In this document: positions 1 through 11,811 of the stretch, in pieces
Layout of the letters: every line of letters begins with the position of its first letter
How positions within the stretch are numbered: position 1 is the stretch's first letter
DNA from: Chlamydoabsidia padenii
Taxonomy: Eukaryota; Mucoromycota; Mucoromycetes; Mucorales; Cunninghamellaceae
NCBI GenBank assembly: GCA_025330725.1
Contig: JAIWND010000065.1
Location: forward strand, 1 to 64,000
Reading direction: 5' to 3'
Length of the DNA stretch: 64,000 nt
Translations under genes and position numbers: made by a program
The notes under the pieces: generated by a model
The model's input: only the letters and a program-made list of their open reading frames with translations
Told to the model about the DNA's origin: nothing
The model's database searches: none

Positions 1-2700
1 CACATGAAAAAAGGGAACCTTTGGTCAGGGATATCTTTTGGAATATTCTACAAGTGTATGAAACGAACAATCGATTTGTTCAAGCCCTTCAAGCACGCCA
101 GAAACTTGGAGCCGTGATTCATCAGGTGGGAGACATTGTATTGGAACATGTGGTTCATTTTACGCCCTTTGTCGACTATGGTGCCCATCAGATCATTGGC
201 AAATCTATCTTTCAAACTGAAAAATCAACCAATCCTGACTTTGCAGCCTTTGTTGAAGTAGGTAGAATTATCCAACACTTTTGATCAACACCATGTTAAT
301 GTTTTTCTTTTTTTTTTTTTTTTACTCTTTGATATAGACAACAGAACGTTTACCAGTGTCCCGGAAATTGGAATTGAATGCCTATTTGACTCGACCCACT
401 ACTCGATTAGGTAATCAATATCAATATTATGATGCATGATCTTGTTACTGACTTTTTTTTTTTTTTATGTGGTGGGAGGACGCTCCTTTTAGGTAGGTAT
501 TCTTTGCTACTTCGAGAAATCTTGAAACATACACCCAAGGACCATCCGGATCAAGACAATATTCCAAAAGCAATCAAGATTATATCTGAACATCTTACCA
601 ATGTCAACCATGAAACTGGGAAAACTGAAAACCGATTCAATCTACAGCTACTGGCGGAGAAACTTCAACATTCGTCTGCTCATCATGATATGGTAAAGAT
701 GCTTAATTAGGCGATAGTAGTAGGTAGATGCTAACTAGGTTTATTATATTTATTAGGATCTGAATCTACTAGATGAAGATAGACAGATTGTTATGAAGGG
801 ACCACTGAAACGAAAAGGAATTGGCTCCGAATCATTGGCTCTACAAGTGTATCTTTTGGACCATTGTTTGATCATCACCAAGCAGAAATTCACAGACAAT
901 GTGGAACAAGTTAAACTCTATAGAAAGGTAAACATCATCTGTAAGTTGGTGCCATATTGACCAATTTCTTTCTCCGTTACGCTAGCCCATTCCTATTGGA
1001 CTCTTGGCCATTTCATTACCCGATCAAACCAAACGAGCCAGCGTGATTCTTCCTTATGGTCAACACAATACTTCCAGCATCTCAATGGACCCTGTGGCTC
1101 TCGCCAGTCCTTCTCCTGGCACCACCACTACTACTACTAATACGAAAAGCGGCTACCCAATCAGCTTTGTGCACTTAGGTCGACATGGTGGTAATACAAC
1201 AACCCTATATGCCAGTACATTTACCAGCCGACGACAATGGGTAGACAAGATTGAATCCTATCGATACTCGTTGACGGAAAAAAATAAAGTGGCAGAAGTG
1301 GTACCTATCAACAATGACTTTTTTAATGGCATGAACAAGGTGAATTGCGCGACCACATTTGGTAAGTTTTATGAATACATCTAGAATTGGACTAAACGAT
1401 GGAGAATCCTTTCTCTTTTTTTTTTTTTTTTGTTTTTACTACGTTGTTATATGTTAGGTGGCTCGATCATTATTGGCAGTGATCAAGGAGTCTATCTTAC
1501 CTCAGGCACCAAATCTCATCGAAAGGTGACACGATTGTTGGATATGGACAAGGTGTCTCAGATCGAAATACTGGAAAACAAGTTTATATTGATCCTCGCC
1601 GATAAGACATTGTATACTTATGGAATCGATCTGTTAACGACGAACGATGATGATAATGATGATAATGATAAAGACGATAACGACACCATGTTTGGCACTC
1701 GACACTTTCGATCCACCACAGACACAGAATTATCATCACAGCCGCGTGGTCGTAAACTCAGTAACCACGTGTCATTCTTCAAGGTGGGCAAAGTGATGGA
1801 CAAATCGCAACAAGATAATGAACTCGGGGTGGAACGATCCTTGGTGTGCTATGTTCGATACAATGCCATGACCTCGACCATCCGGGCGCTGGAAGTCCAT
1901 GATACATCGACGATCAAGAAAAAGAAGAAGAAGAAACAACAAAGTCTCAGGCGCAAAACAAAACAACTCGGCAGTTTGTTACGACCACAACATGAAGGAT
2001 TACGAGTATTCAAGGATCTTTATATACCTGGTGAAGCAACATCGATACAGTACTTTAAAAACATTCTTTGTATTGGTAGCGCCAAAGGGTTCCAAATGGT
2101 GGATATTGGTTCGGCTGGAGTATTAAGTAAGTGGACACTATAGGGGAGGGGGAAAGAAGGCACTCATTGTTTTGGTTTTATTTTATTTGACTAGGTGTCC
2201 TGGATCCTAATGATAAAAGTCATAATGTGATGGCTTCTAAATACGATCTTCGACCCATCTCCATGTTTCGTCATCCAAATACAAATATCCTTTTATGCTA
2301 CAATGGTAAAGGACTTTTATGTGATTCACATTTTACTGACTTTTTTTTATTTTAGATCTGGCTTTTTATATCGACAAGAAAGGACGACGAGTAAGAGAGG
2401 ATTGGATGATGCAATGGGAAGGCCATCCGACCGCATTTGCATATCATTACCCTTATTTGGCTGCCTTTGACACCAGTTTTATTGAAATCCGTGAAATAGA
2501 AACTGTAAGAAAAGGGAAAAACAATGGGGTTGTGTCTTGATTTATTTTATTTTTTACTCTAGGGTCATCTGGCACAAGTCATTCCTGGTAACAACATTCG
2601 TTGTCTGAAACCTGATCCTTCGGATGTGATTCATTGTGTGATGGAAGACGGGATCAATGGTACTGAATTTATATTCCAGCTTCGCTTTATTGACACATAA
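1..2700 (+). CDS. Rho1 guanine nucleotide exchange factor, Rom2-like (DH-PH-CNH), 5' partial
   Basis: Likely activates a Rho1-type GTPase in cell-wall and polarity signalling at the plasma membrane. Exons read as 1-257, 338-410, 493-692, 757-927, 986-1361, 1458-2126, 2195-2305, 2356-2504 and 2563-2700; all junctions are GT-AG and all phases agree. The window opens inside the RhoGEF (DH) domain: motifs such as GAHQ, FAAFVE, RYSLLLREILKHTP and GKTENRFN are typical of the fungal Rom1/Rom2 family. A PH-like domain follows (about 757-1290), then a CNH (citron homology) domain from GSIIIGSDQGVYL (about 1458) to the end. A basic, Lys-rich insert and an Asp/Asn-rich low-complexity stretch interrupt the CNH part. 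The N-terminal region (often with a DEP domain) lies upstream of the window. Converges on the homeobox gene downstream, with 227 bases between stops. Family assignment is strong; the exact paralogue is not resolved. Confidence 0.9.
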
Positions 2701-2927
2701 ACCCACCTTCTTTTTAGTGTAGCTTTATTTAAATATGATATACTTCATCTTTTTACTGTCTTGCTTTTTATTTAAAACATACCCAACATACAATAAAAAC
2801 AACCTATATATATATATATATATTTATACCATCTAGCTTTATTTATTTATGATACAATACAAGAGGGGAAGATGATAAAAGATACAAACGGAGGGAGGTA
2901 CTGTATAAATAGATATGTAAATGACTA

Positions 2928-4383
2928 CTAGACTAGGTAATTCATCATGCTTGGCTGTGCTTGATACATAGATGATGGGGATGTCCAGTAAGAGGTTGAT
3001 GGGATATAAGAAGAGGCAAAGGTAAAATCAAGATCAACATCCGCCATGGGTTGTTGTTCAATAAATCGAATCCAACGACGCGTATCCGGGCATTGATCCA
3101 TCAACATTATCAAATCTTGTTTCATTTGTTGAGATATTCCTTTCAAAGAATGTCGGAAGAACCTTGACGCTTGTTTGCCTTCGGTAAAATCGCTACATTG
3201 CACCCAATTGGTTATTCCCGTCGTCGTGGTTTCCATGTAGAACAAGGGACTTGAGCTGATATCAAAGTGTATGTCGGCCAGACCATTATTGTCCTGGACG
3301 AAATCAATATTGGCCACCGAGCTGAGAGGAATTTCCATCTTGAAATGACATCCAGCATCTTTTATATGCCATTCGAATCGATTGGTTGTAAAGAGACAGA
3401 GGAGATCAGAGGCATGGAGTTTGAGGCGGTGCCAAGTACCGATGGTTAAGGTGGTGCCGTTGAGGTAGAGATCAGAAGGTGAGGAGTGGTTGATCATTAG
3501 ACTGGAAGGATCGATGGTTGTCATTGGTGGGTTACTGAGTGATTTTTCCAGAGGATGGATGGTGGTTGATGATTCTGTGCAAGTGAATGATGATGATGAT
3601 TCAGCTACAGCTTCTGATTGTGATCGCATGGCATCTAATAATAAACAAATAAGGAAAGAGGTTCATACTACATATATACATATATAACAACTTACGTTGA
3701 TGAGGAGAAGACCAGATATCCTGAGGACTAACCGTGCCTTGATCCATCACTGCATTCGAACAAGTAGAAGAAACCGAGGATGTAGAAGACGTGGAAGAAG
3801 AAGACAAGGATGGAGTGGCCAACATGGCAGTAGGACCAGCATCAGGCACAGGCACCAACAATGGCATTGAAGAGACATAATCTGGGCTTGGTGAAGGAGA
3901 CAAAAGACCGGTTTGTAAATAATCCATTGGGTATGTAGAGGGTATCAAAGAAGTGGGTGATGAGGGATATAAGCAAGTACTATCTTCACTAGATCTTGGT
4001 ACAGGATAAACTTGTTGTTGAGGCAATATGGGAGGTCCACCATAAGGTTGATAGTGTTGTTGATGATGGTAATGATACATTTGTGCACGGATGGAGGCTT
4101 GTTGCATTTGCATCTGCGCCCGTTTTTGCATGTGCTTAACTTTGGCACGGCGGTTTTGGAACCAGATTTGAATGGATCGTTCGCTCATCTGTAGTCGTTC
4201 AGAGAGTTCCTTGCGATGTTTGCTGTTGGGGCTGACATTGGCGGCAAACGTGTCTTCCAATACAGAGAGTTGTTCTGCCGTGGCACGGGTTCGTTTTCGC
4301 ACAGTGGTAGGTGCTTCCACTTGTTCAGGAGAATGGGGTTGAGTGTCGGTGTTAAGAGGCGTGTTGGTTTCAAGCAAGGTCAT
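2928..4383 (-). CDS. Homeobox transcription factor (copy 1)
   Basis: Predicted sequence-specific DNA-binding regulator, 464 residues. Two exons: 4383-3697 plus base 3696, and 3634-2928; the single intron (donor at 3695, acceptor at 3635) is phase 1 and restores one frame. The start at 4383 is chosen because the longer in-frame extension upstream is Phe/Ser homopolymer that looks like a pyrimidine-rich leader. The homeodomain spans about residues 29-88, with recognition helix IQIWFQNRRAK (Gln at homeodomain position 50) and no TALE insertion. A Gln/Tyr/Pro/Ser-rich linker follows. The second exon holds a conserved-looking C-terminal module (IGTWHRL...WHIKDAG...WVQCSDFTEGKQAS) that also occurs in the homeobox gene at 8737-10129, and which I associate with fungal homeodomain factors of the Phx1/Pah1 type (recollection, not searched). 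Target genes unknown. Confidence 0.88.
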
Positions 4384-7300
4384 TGTATGGTGGTGATAAT
4401 GGGGTACGGTAATAAGGAGAGTGTGTGGTAAAAGGGAAGTAAAACAAAGGAGGTTATAAAAGACAAGGAGAGAGAGGGAGAGGTAAAGGAAAGGTTGTAT
4501 GGTTTGATAAAAAAACCTAAAAGGAGAGGAAGAAGGAAAGAAGGTGTTGGAAAGAAAGAAAAAAAAAAAAGGAAAGAAAGAGAGAGAAAGAAAAGGGGAT
4601 AAAGAAAAGAAAGAAGAAAAAAAGAAAAAAAAGTGTCCTAACGACCAAATCGGGGTTTTAAATACGGAGTTCTTTTCAGGCAACCAAAGTTGGAAGATGC
4701 CCTCCATCGCAAAAAAAAAAAAAGGCGGTTTCTCAAACACTTGTTGTATTTGGTTTAGACTCTCACCAGGTCCGCCATGAACTGTAGTCTTCTATCATAA
4801 CCATCACACCGATTGAAACCCTGCTGCCTGTCTCCAAAGGGTTTTGAAATCAGGGCCGTCAACCCGGTGCCCTTTTTTTTTTTTTCTTACACTCTTCTTT
4901 ATCTTCTTTCCAGTCTCGAACCAAGTTTTACTATAAACGTGCAGGCTATCAGAAAAGAAACAGGTTATGTTTTTTCGCACGCGAAAATCTTCAAGTATCA
5001 CAAGATACTCTTGAAGAGGCAATACACCACGCTCTAAAGTCGGAGATCGAAAACAAGAAAAAAAAAAGCTTAAAAGTTCTGATCAGTGAGAACAATGATT
5101 ATGAAAGGATGATCAAACATTATTTATTTTTTTCGTGCTGACTGATACCCATTGATGAACAACTATACCGATGCACATGCAACCAAAAAAAAAAAAAAAA
5201 AGGATCTGCAGTTTCATAGTAATGTATAAAAATAATTATAGAAACCTGACCAACCCACTTGGATTCTAACCCACATGGCTAGCACCTAAACCTTCCTGAA
5301 TTTCTCAACCAATCAGCAACTCTTCGATGTTTGAAAATTCAGTTTCCATCTGTTGCATTTTCCGTGTCATCAGCTACCTCACTGCACATCCCAAATGGAG
5401 TATTCAACGATGGCTCCAAATGGGAACATCTGTTTCTGCATGCATGCATATCATCGATCTCGGGAAAAGGAAGAGAAAAAAAAAAAATAAAGGTCTCGGA
5501 GTTCCAAAAGTAGAACATTTGCCACTATATGGAAAGTTGGCCGAATTGAGTTTGAAAAAAACAGACGTTTTTTTTAAAGTTCTTCTTTTTTACTCTTGAG
5601 CCTGTACGATGAGGACCTTGTCTCGTGAACAAAGTCAAGCGAACGGGGAACAATTTACCTTTTTTAAGTTTGTGAGTGATAGGTGTTTGGTCAAAAAGAT
5701 TACTTTGATGGGATCTTTTTTAGCATAAGTCGGGGTGTCAAATCAGGCCCAGCATCTTTGTTTCAATCCAAACGGTCGGGCCGTATCACTTTGTCCTGAT
5801 TTTCTCAAGCTGCATAAAATTCCATGCTCAGAAGGAAACTCGTTTTTTTTTTTTTCCACTCCCGCTAGCACTACAAGGGGAGAAAGCATACATTAGATAG
5901 TGAAACAGCCAAGTCAAACATCACATTTATAAATCAATCTCATATGGGACAATCAGTTTAATAGAAGAGTTAAATAAAATGGTAATACAAACTATGACTG
6001 TATAACTAATCTAAACATATTCATCCATGCCGGAGATCCATAAAGGGTTCATCTTGTTTCATGGGAGTGGCCGACCACATCGGGAAAAGTATATTCCGAA
6101 CTTGACGTCTTGATCATCAGGTACCAAAGCATGTAATTAATATTCAAAATGAGACGCGACTTGATCATTACCGTTTTTCCCTTTTTCTTTACCTATTACC
6201 GAGGGTTTGATGAGATGGTATTTTTATAGGCTATGTCGTGCAACCCAGAGATCATCCAGGTAGAGAGTTGGCGCCTGAATGAGGTCCATTGTATATGTCT
6301 GTTGGTTGTGATGAGTGTCGGTGGTGTTTGCATGAATTTTTGATTTCCCCGCCGAGTGTCCTATGTGTAATCTACTTGATACAACATTAAAATGTTGTTT
6401 TTAGACAGTGATTCAATCCGTATTTGATGGATAGATGCCGCCATTCGAGTCCCCGTGTGCCTTTGCTTCAGGATTGATGCGATCTATTAAAAGAGAATGC
6501 GTATACTCCTTCCAAAGAGAGTTGGTGTGATCAAATGGTAGGTCTCCTAAACCCTAATGCTACTGTTCGACTCCTGCTTTCTTCTTTAGTTTACTTTACT
6601 TGACGTACCACACTCTTTGTGCCACGTTTTGGTGTTTTCTTCATTTCGGCTGCTTGACATTTCTGCATAAAGACGGTTAGAAAAAAAAATCGTATTGGAG
6701 GGATAAATACCTTATGGTTGAACTCATACCAGCAGAGAAACCCTCCCCACACGTCAAGACATGATGACATAGAGGTGATATGACACAAAAGTGAGTACCA
6801 TTAAAAAAGTTGAGCTTACCTACTGTTTATGTCTGCACACCACAGTCTAGATAAAAATAAAAAAAAAAAGCCAGAAAGAGAAGAGGGGGGATTTTCCACT
6901 CCTACCAAAATAAAATAACGGGAGGCAGTCGGCGTTTGAAATTCAGGGGGTCGGCCTCCCTTTTACTTTTTCATTTTTGTGCATGAAAGAACTTTCCCTT
7001 TACGTTAATTGATAATACAAAAAAAAAAGTGGTGTGATATGTCAAGGGAAAGAAATCATTAACCTGGCTGTATGGTTGGAATACTCCTTTTCGTATGGAT
7101 TTATCAAACTAGATGCAGAGACGTTTCTGTATGAGATCTTGGAAATCATGCACTTTTTGTACCCGCGGGTTTTGAAATCGAATAGCGATCAAGGCGAGAT
7201 GGTATCAACTTTCATGTTAGAAGACAACATTGTTAGCATTTGTAAGACAACATGTATCGAAAAAGAAAGAATGTCATGATGAGTTTTACAATTGAAAACA

Positions 7301-8736
7301 AGTAAGAGGGACGTTGATAGTTAGTAACAGTACTGTCTTCAAATCCCGCCTGTCCTTTCGTGGGATTTTCTTTTTCTTTCTCTAGATGGTATTAGCCCCC
7401 TCCCCTTATATTTGCACCTTGGTTCAAGTAATTAAGAGTTCATGATATGAATACTAAGGTAAGACTATTGAGCTTGACTGATCTATCTTACATTTTATAC
7501 TAGGTGCTTTGCACAGTTGGACAATCCATTGTTTGGCAATCACAAAAGAACTATTGATGACTAGCTTTGACCGCACTTTAAGAAGAAATCAATGGATTTC
7601 CCCCGTCAACTTGAATAACATCTATATTCAGACAGACGTCTAGTTTGCCCAACCACTCTTAGGAATTGCAAAAAAGGTAACATCATAAAGAACCTTTGAT
7701 GATGCTTATCCTCCTCTTTGTTACATTGTAGACTCGCATAGTTAATATATGTATAGTCTTACCTTTGTAATAGTTATTTATCATCGCATGATCACTAATA
7801 AAGCTTATCATCCGTTATTTGGATTTGAATTGATTTGTTCAGGATCGATGGTTTCAAGGAGAATCCCTAGATGGAAATGTCAAGCTACATCATTGGTCAC
7901 CTTAACAAGCGGCCACCGAAAGTCCAAACTGTCGTTATTCTTCTTCTTCTTCAGCAAATACATGATCTCTTTTTTTGAAGAGGGAGATTCGGCCATACCA
8001 GAACAAATAAATGGTTTGAGAGCATCTCCACTCTCACATACGAGCAATGACTTTTCCTTTCACCATGATCAAGACAATGACAACTAACTCGAGTATGACA
8101 ACATCAGATGATAAGGCGGCGTTCGAATTTTTATTTCCTTCTCTAATCATTGGCCCAAGATCGATCTCCCCCCCCCAAAAAAAAAGAACAGTAGGAAATA
8201 AGGGGCAACTCATATACACGCACCAGTTGGAAAGCAAGAAGAAAGCATTCAAGATATCGTTTGGTATGCATCCATGTAGATCAAAAACATAATATTTGAA
8301 AGGTTAAAAATAGTTTGTTTTTTTTTCTACTACGAGGTTCCAAAAAAAAAAATCAACCCAGCCATGCATCCAATGATTTGGACAATAAAGGTCAGATGTC
8401 TCTTTTTTTAACGTTAAAGAAAAAGGGATAGGCTTGGCAGAAAAAGCGTTCACTTTTTTTTTTTTTTTCATTGCCAGTCCGGTGGTGTGTGAGTCTGTGT
8501 AACGAATGGCCCTTAGTGGCATGTCGTTGCTCCTTTTGATATTCAACTCCGCCTACCCCCCATTTTCCATAAATTAGCAAAAAGAAATTTTTTTTTCTTA
8601 TTTCCCTCTTTTCTCTTTCTCTTTACCCTTCTTATTTATTTCGTGCTGGTTCACGCTATTTACTTTGTATATTCCCAACCCACTCATTATCCCCTTCTTT
8701 TACTCTATCCACACCATTCTTTTTTTTTTTCCCAAC
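4384..8736. promoter_or_regulatory. Long shared 5' spacer between two head-to-head homeobox genes
   Basis: About 4.35 kb without a convincing gene. Both flanking genes are preceded by pyrimidine-rich leaders on their own coding strands: roughly 4434-4650 upstream of the minus-strand gene and 8585-8645 upstream of the plus-strand gene. The interior has many A or T homopolymers and short ORFs (for example 7034-7279 and 7749-8087) with no recognisable domain or splice pattern. I infer that it contains the promoters and upstream regulatory sequence of both regulators. No individual binding site could be called. Confidence 0.45.
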
Positions 8737-10129
8737 ATGATCACCAATCCACTCACCACTCACCACAACAACAAGAATAACCTCACTAATGGTATCCCTC
8801 GTACTATTAGGAAACGAACTCATATCACTGCTAGTCAAATAGCCTCTCTTCAAGCCTCATTTGCCACCAACTCCTTACCTGATTCTTCTACACGACATGC
8901 TCTCGCCTTGTCACTTGGTATTACTGAACGGACAGTCCAAATCTGGTTCCAGAACCGGCGGGCAAAAGCAAGGAAAATGGATGAAAAGTTGAACAATAAG
9001 ACTGGCTCGCATTCGACAACAAACATGACCACCACCACATCAACCGCTACTCCTTCAACTGCACCTCGATATCAAGCAACTTTTAGATCTATGATGACAC
9101 CTGAATTATTTGAAGAAATGAAAGCGACACAATCACCGACTGCTGCTGCTGGTATCGAGAAACGTCGTCGACCTCGATCTGCATCCAAACCTGAAAAACT
9201 TAAATCTATTCCAATGGTCCCTTTAGCTCCCAGGGCCATGTCTGAAGAAACCGAGGTTTATCGTAAAGGTAATGAAAACTAAGAGTTTGCATTGTTTCAT
9301 GCTTTTATTTATCTCCTTACTTTTTTTTTTTTTTTTTAATTTAGAACCTTCTTCCTCCTGTTTGAATGCAATCACCACCGCCACCACCACATCTTCATCT
9401 TCAGCCGTACAAACTTCGGACAATACGATATTGGATCCATCCACTATTGTGTCACTTTTACCTGTGCAATTACTTCGTATTGGTGTTTGGACTCGATTTG
9501 CTAGTACCACCAATCTCATGTTATCACCACCTCTCGATAATACTTCTGAATGGGGACTTGTATGTTATTGCACCAAAGACCAATTGATTTGGCAAATCCA
9601 AGCACAAGGTCAGCAATTCCGAATCCATCTTCCTTTGCCTGCTATTCAACAATTATCCTTTGGTCAAATGGACACAACGACCGGTCAACTCATTATCCAA
9701 TTAGATCCTCAACAATTGATGTTCACCATGTGTCTGAATGGTCAACAATGGGTACGATGTGGCGACTTTTCTCAAGATCAACAAGCAAGTCAAATGATGA
9801 TCCATGAAATACAAGGTAACCACGATCTCTTGCAACAATCTCTCTTGGCTCTGTTGGCAACCGTTCCTGAATTGGCTCCTAAATTCAACTTGATCATGAT
9901 ACCTTCTGCGTCGTCTCCCTTGTTATTGGATGATTTGTGTCGTGATTTTACTCTGTCTCCTTCTGCTACTCCTGAACCTTCTTTTATGATGATGAATGGG
10001 GCCAATCCCATGTATCCAAATCACCCTTCTGCAATCATGGACAAATCGATGATGTTACAGGCTCCTTTTTATTATTACCCCTCTTCTTTTGATGATCAAC
10101 AGATTTATGATCAAATCATGATGTTGTGA
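8737..10129 (+). CDS. Homeobox transcription factor (copy 2)
   Basis: Predicted DNA-binding regulator, 438 residues, from exons 8737-9268 and 9345-10129 (GT-AG intron, phase 1). The ATG at 8737 follows a pyrimidine-rich leader; the in-frame TTG further upstream lies within that leader and is less likely. Homeodomain at about residues 25-84 with VQIWFQNRRAKARK. The C-terminal module in exon 2 (LRIGVWTRF...WQIQAQGQQF...WVRCGDFSQDQQAS) matches position by position the module of the gene at 2928-4383 (IGTWHRL...CSDFTEGKQAS), and the intron sits at the same place and phase between the two domains. The pair is therefore best read as an old, divergently arranged duplication. The C-terminus is rich in Met/Pro/Ser and ends QIMML. 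Function beyond transcription control is not inferable. Confidence 0.88.
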
Positions 10130-10992
10130 TTCTTTTTTTTTTTTTTTTTTGTTTTGTTTTGTATTTAGCGTGTATAGTTTCTCCCCCCTTTGTTTATAAC
10201 TTATTCATCCTTCCTTTTACATATCTCTCCCTTCTCCATCTTCCATCCATCAATCTATACTCCGAACTAAACTGGTCCCCCCCCCATCATTATTTATTCT
10301 TGGTATTATTAGAATAGGAAATCTTGGAAATAAAAAACAAACAACTTTTATTTAACCTCTGTGAATGTCATTTATGTTGGATATAAAGAAGGTTAAAGTT
10401 TACGTGCTGGGTTGGTGTATGCCACGTTGACGTTAGGGGTGTAGTCGGAACTTGAACCTGATGAATGGGTTTTAATATTCTCATCTTGATCAAATGATTC
10501 CTTTTTACACCAGGAGACATGATGATTTACTAACCTTTTATATCACTATTTCGTTTGGCATGTCATTGTTAATTAGAAGAGTCTATCTCCAATATACATT
10601 TACTTCTCATGGTCCGAGTTCACCGAGCTCGCGCGAAGCTTTTTATTTTAGTTTCAAGCGCCTATTAAAACCGAACCAACGGTTTTTCTTCTTTTCTCGA
10701 GGATTGACATAATGGTTAAAGTGTCCGAGCGTATGTGTATGTCTGCTATGAATAGGATGGGGCCTGTTTTTGGTTTTGGCTTTCGGTTTCGTCCATGTAA
10801 AACCTATTATGGTCTTCTTGATATACATCTTGCATAGATTTCAAGTACTGGTACCACCATGATACGTCTCACAACATCATTCCCTCCTCTTTATTACATT
10901 CATTATTACCACTCTATTGTTCATTATCAAACATTTACAAAATAACCTCTCTAGTTAATTTTTTATTATTCATTTACCCAATTTCATTTGTA
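10130..10992. other. Convergent intergenic region, nothing recognised
   Basis: 863 bases between the stop of the plus-strand homeobox gene and the stop of the minus-strand membrane protein gene. It begins with a T-run followed by pyrimidine-rich sequence that probably holds the homeobox 3' UTR. Short ORFs here lack domain signals. Confidence 0.5.
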
Positions 10993-11583
10993 TCACTTTG
11001 ATAATTGGCAACCAAAACGCAAGCCAGCGACGGCGAGACAGGACACTTTGACAAAATCAAGGCCAACGAATACTTGGTGGCGTTTCACAAACGAGCCATC
11101 GTGCCAGAGTTCGGAAGCTTTACCTTCACCACGGGCCACCACTTGGCGATGATAAGGGGGTAAAAGACAGAATGCTTGCAGTACCGAGATGGCAACGGGA
11201 GCGATCATCAAGCTTGTCACACAAGGAGGTACTTGCACACGTTGGCTATACATGTAGAACACATCTAGTACGGCCAGACCACTCACAAGATCAAGCTTAT
11301 TCACCAAACTCCGACGGTAACTATTCAATGTCAGCTTTTGGTCCTCGGTCAAACATGGTAACCGGTCGATAATGGGGGTTTCGATCCAGCTTAGATGCAC
11401 ATTCAGAGCAAATCGACCTACTGTGCCCGCCATCAAAACAACTGCTAAAGTACGAGTGGTTTTATGACTCCAGAACTTGCAATGAAGGATGGATTGAATG
11501 GCTGCTCCGGGAGCAAGGACTTTGAGGGTGGCATATGGGTCTCGTAAAAGGAATTTGTCCAATTGGAAACTACAGCAAGACAT
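10993..11583 (-). CDS. Small predicted membrane protein, function unknown
   Basis: Single-exon ORF of 196 codons beginning MSCCSFQLDKFLLRD. I do not recognise the family. Several hydrophobic segments are visible (around TLAVVLMAGTVGRFAL, LVSGLAVLDVFYMY, CVTSLMIAPVAISVLQAFCLL and VKVSCLAVAGLRF), suggesting three or four membrane passes with a basic loop (YHRQVVARGEGK) between the later ones. Codon use and length look like a genuine gene rather than a shadow: nothing better is found on the other strand and the upstream region is a compact divergent promoter shared with the alpha-actinin gene at 11812. Which membrane it occupies is not shown by the sequence. Confidence 0.65.
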   Translation of the reverse strand: MSCCSFQLDKFLLRDPYATLKVLAPGAAIQSILHCKFWSHKTTRTLAVVLMAGTVGRFALNVHLSWIETPIIDRLPCLTEDQKLTLNSYRRSLVNKLDLVSGLAVLDVFYMYSQRVQVPPCVTSLMIAPVAISVLQAFCLLPPYHRQVVARGEGKASELWHDGSFVKRHQVFVGLDFVKVSCLAVAGLRFGCQLSK

Positions 11584-11811
11584 GACAATAGTGGATAAAG
11601 AAAAGGAAAGTAATATAGAAAAAGTGAGTCTATTTATCTATAAAGGAAAAGAATCCTCCTCGGTGGTTTGTAAAAATGCATGAATTTCCTGGGCGGTGGT
11701 TTTGAATTTCATATTCCGCCTTTTTTCGGAACGATCAAAATTGAATTTCTCCTCTTTCTCTTTTTCCTCTTCCCCTTTTCTTTTACCCCAACTACTTATT
11801 TTGGTATAGAC
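11584..11811. promoter_or_regulatory. Divergent promoter region (228 bases)
   Basis: Lies between the start of the minus-strand membrane protein (11583) and the plus-strand alpha-actinin ATG (11812). The part next to the actinin gene is a pyrimidine-rich stretch (about 11740-11790), like other leaders in this window. The short distance implies a shared or overlapping promoter. No specific factor site is called. Confidence 0.5.

Noticed and set aside
4544..4780. Lys/Glu-rich ORF on the plus strand
   Set aside because: It is the complement of the pyrimidine-rich leader of the homeobox gene; low complexity, not a gene.
7034..7279. 81-codon ORF in the homeobox spacer
   Set aside because: No domain, no splice partners, no supporting composition; treated as chance.
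10680..10760. tRNA-like stretch with box-A-like GACATAATGGTTAAAGTG
   Set aside because: No acceptor stem or anticodon arm could be folded.
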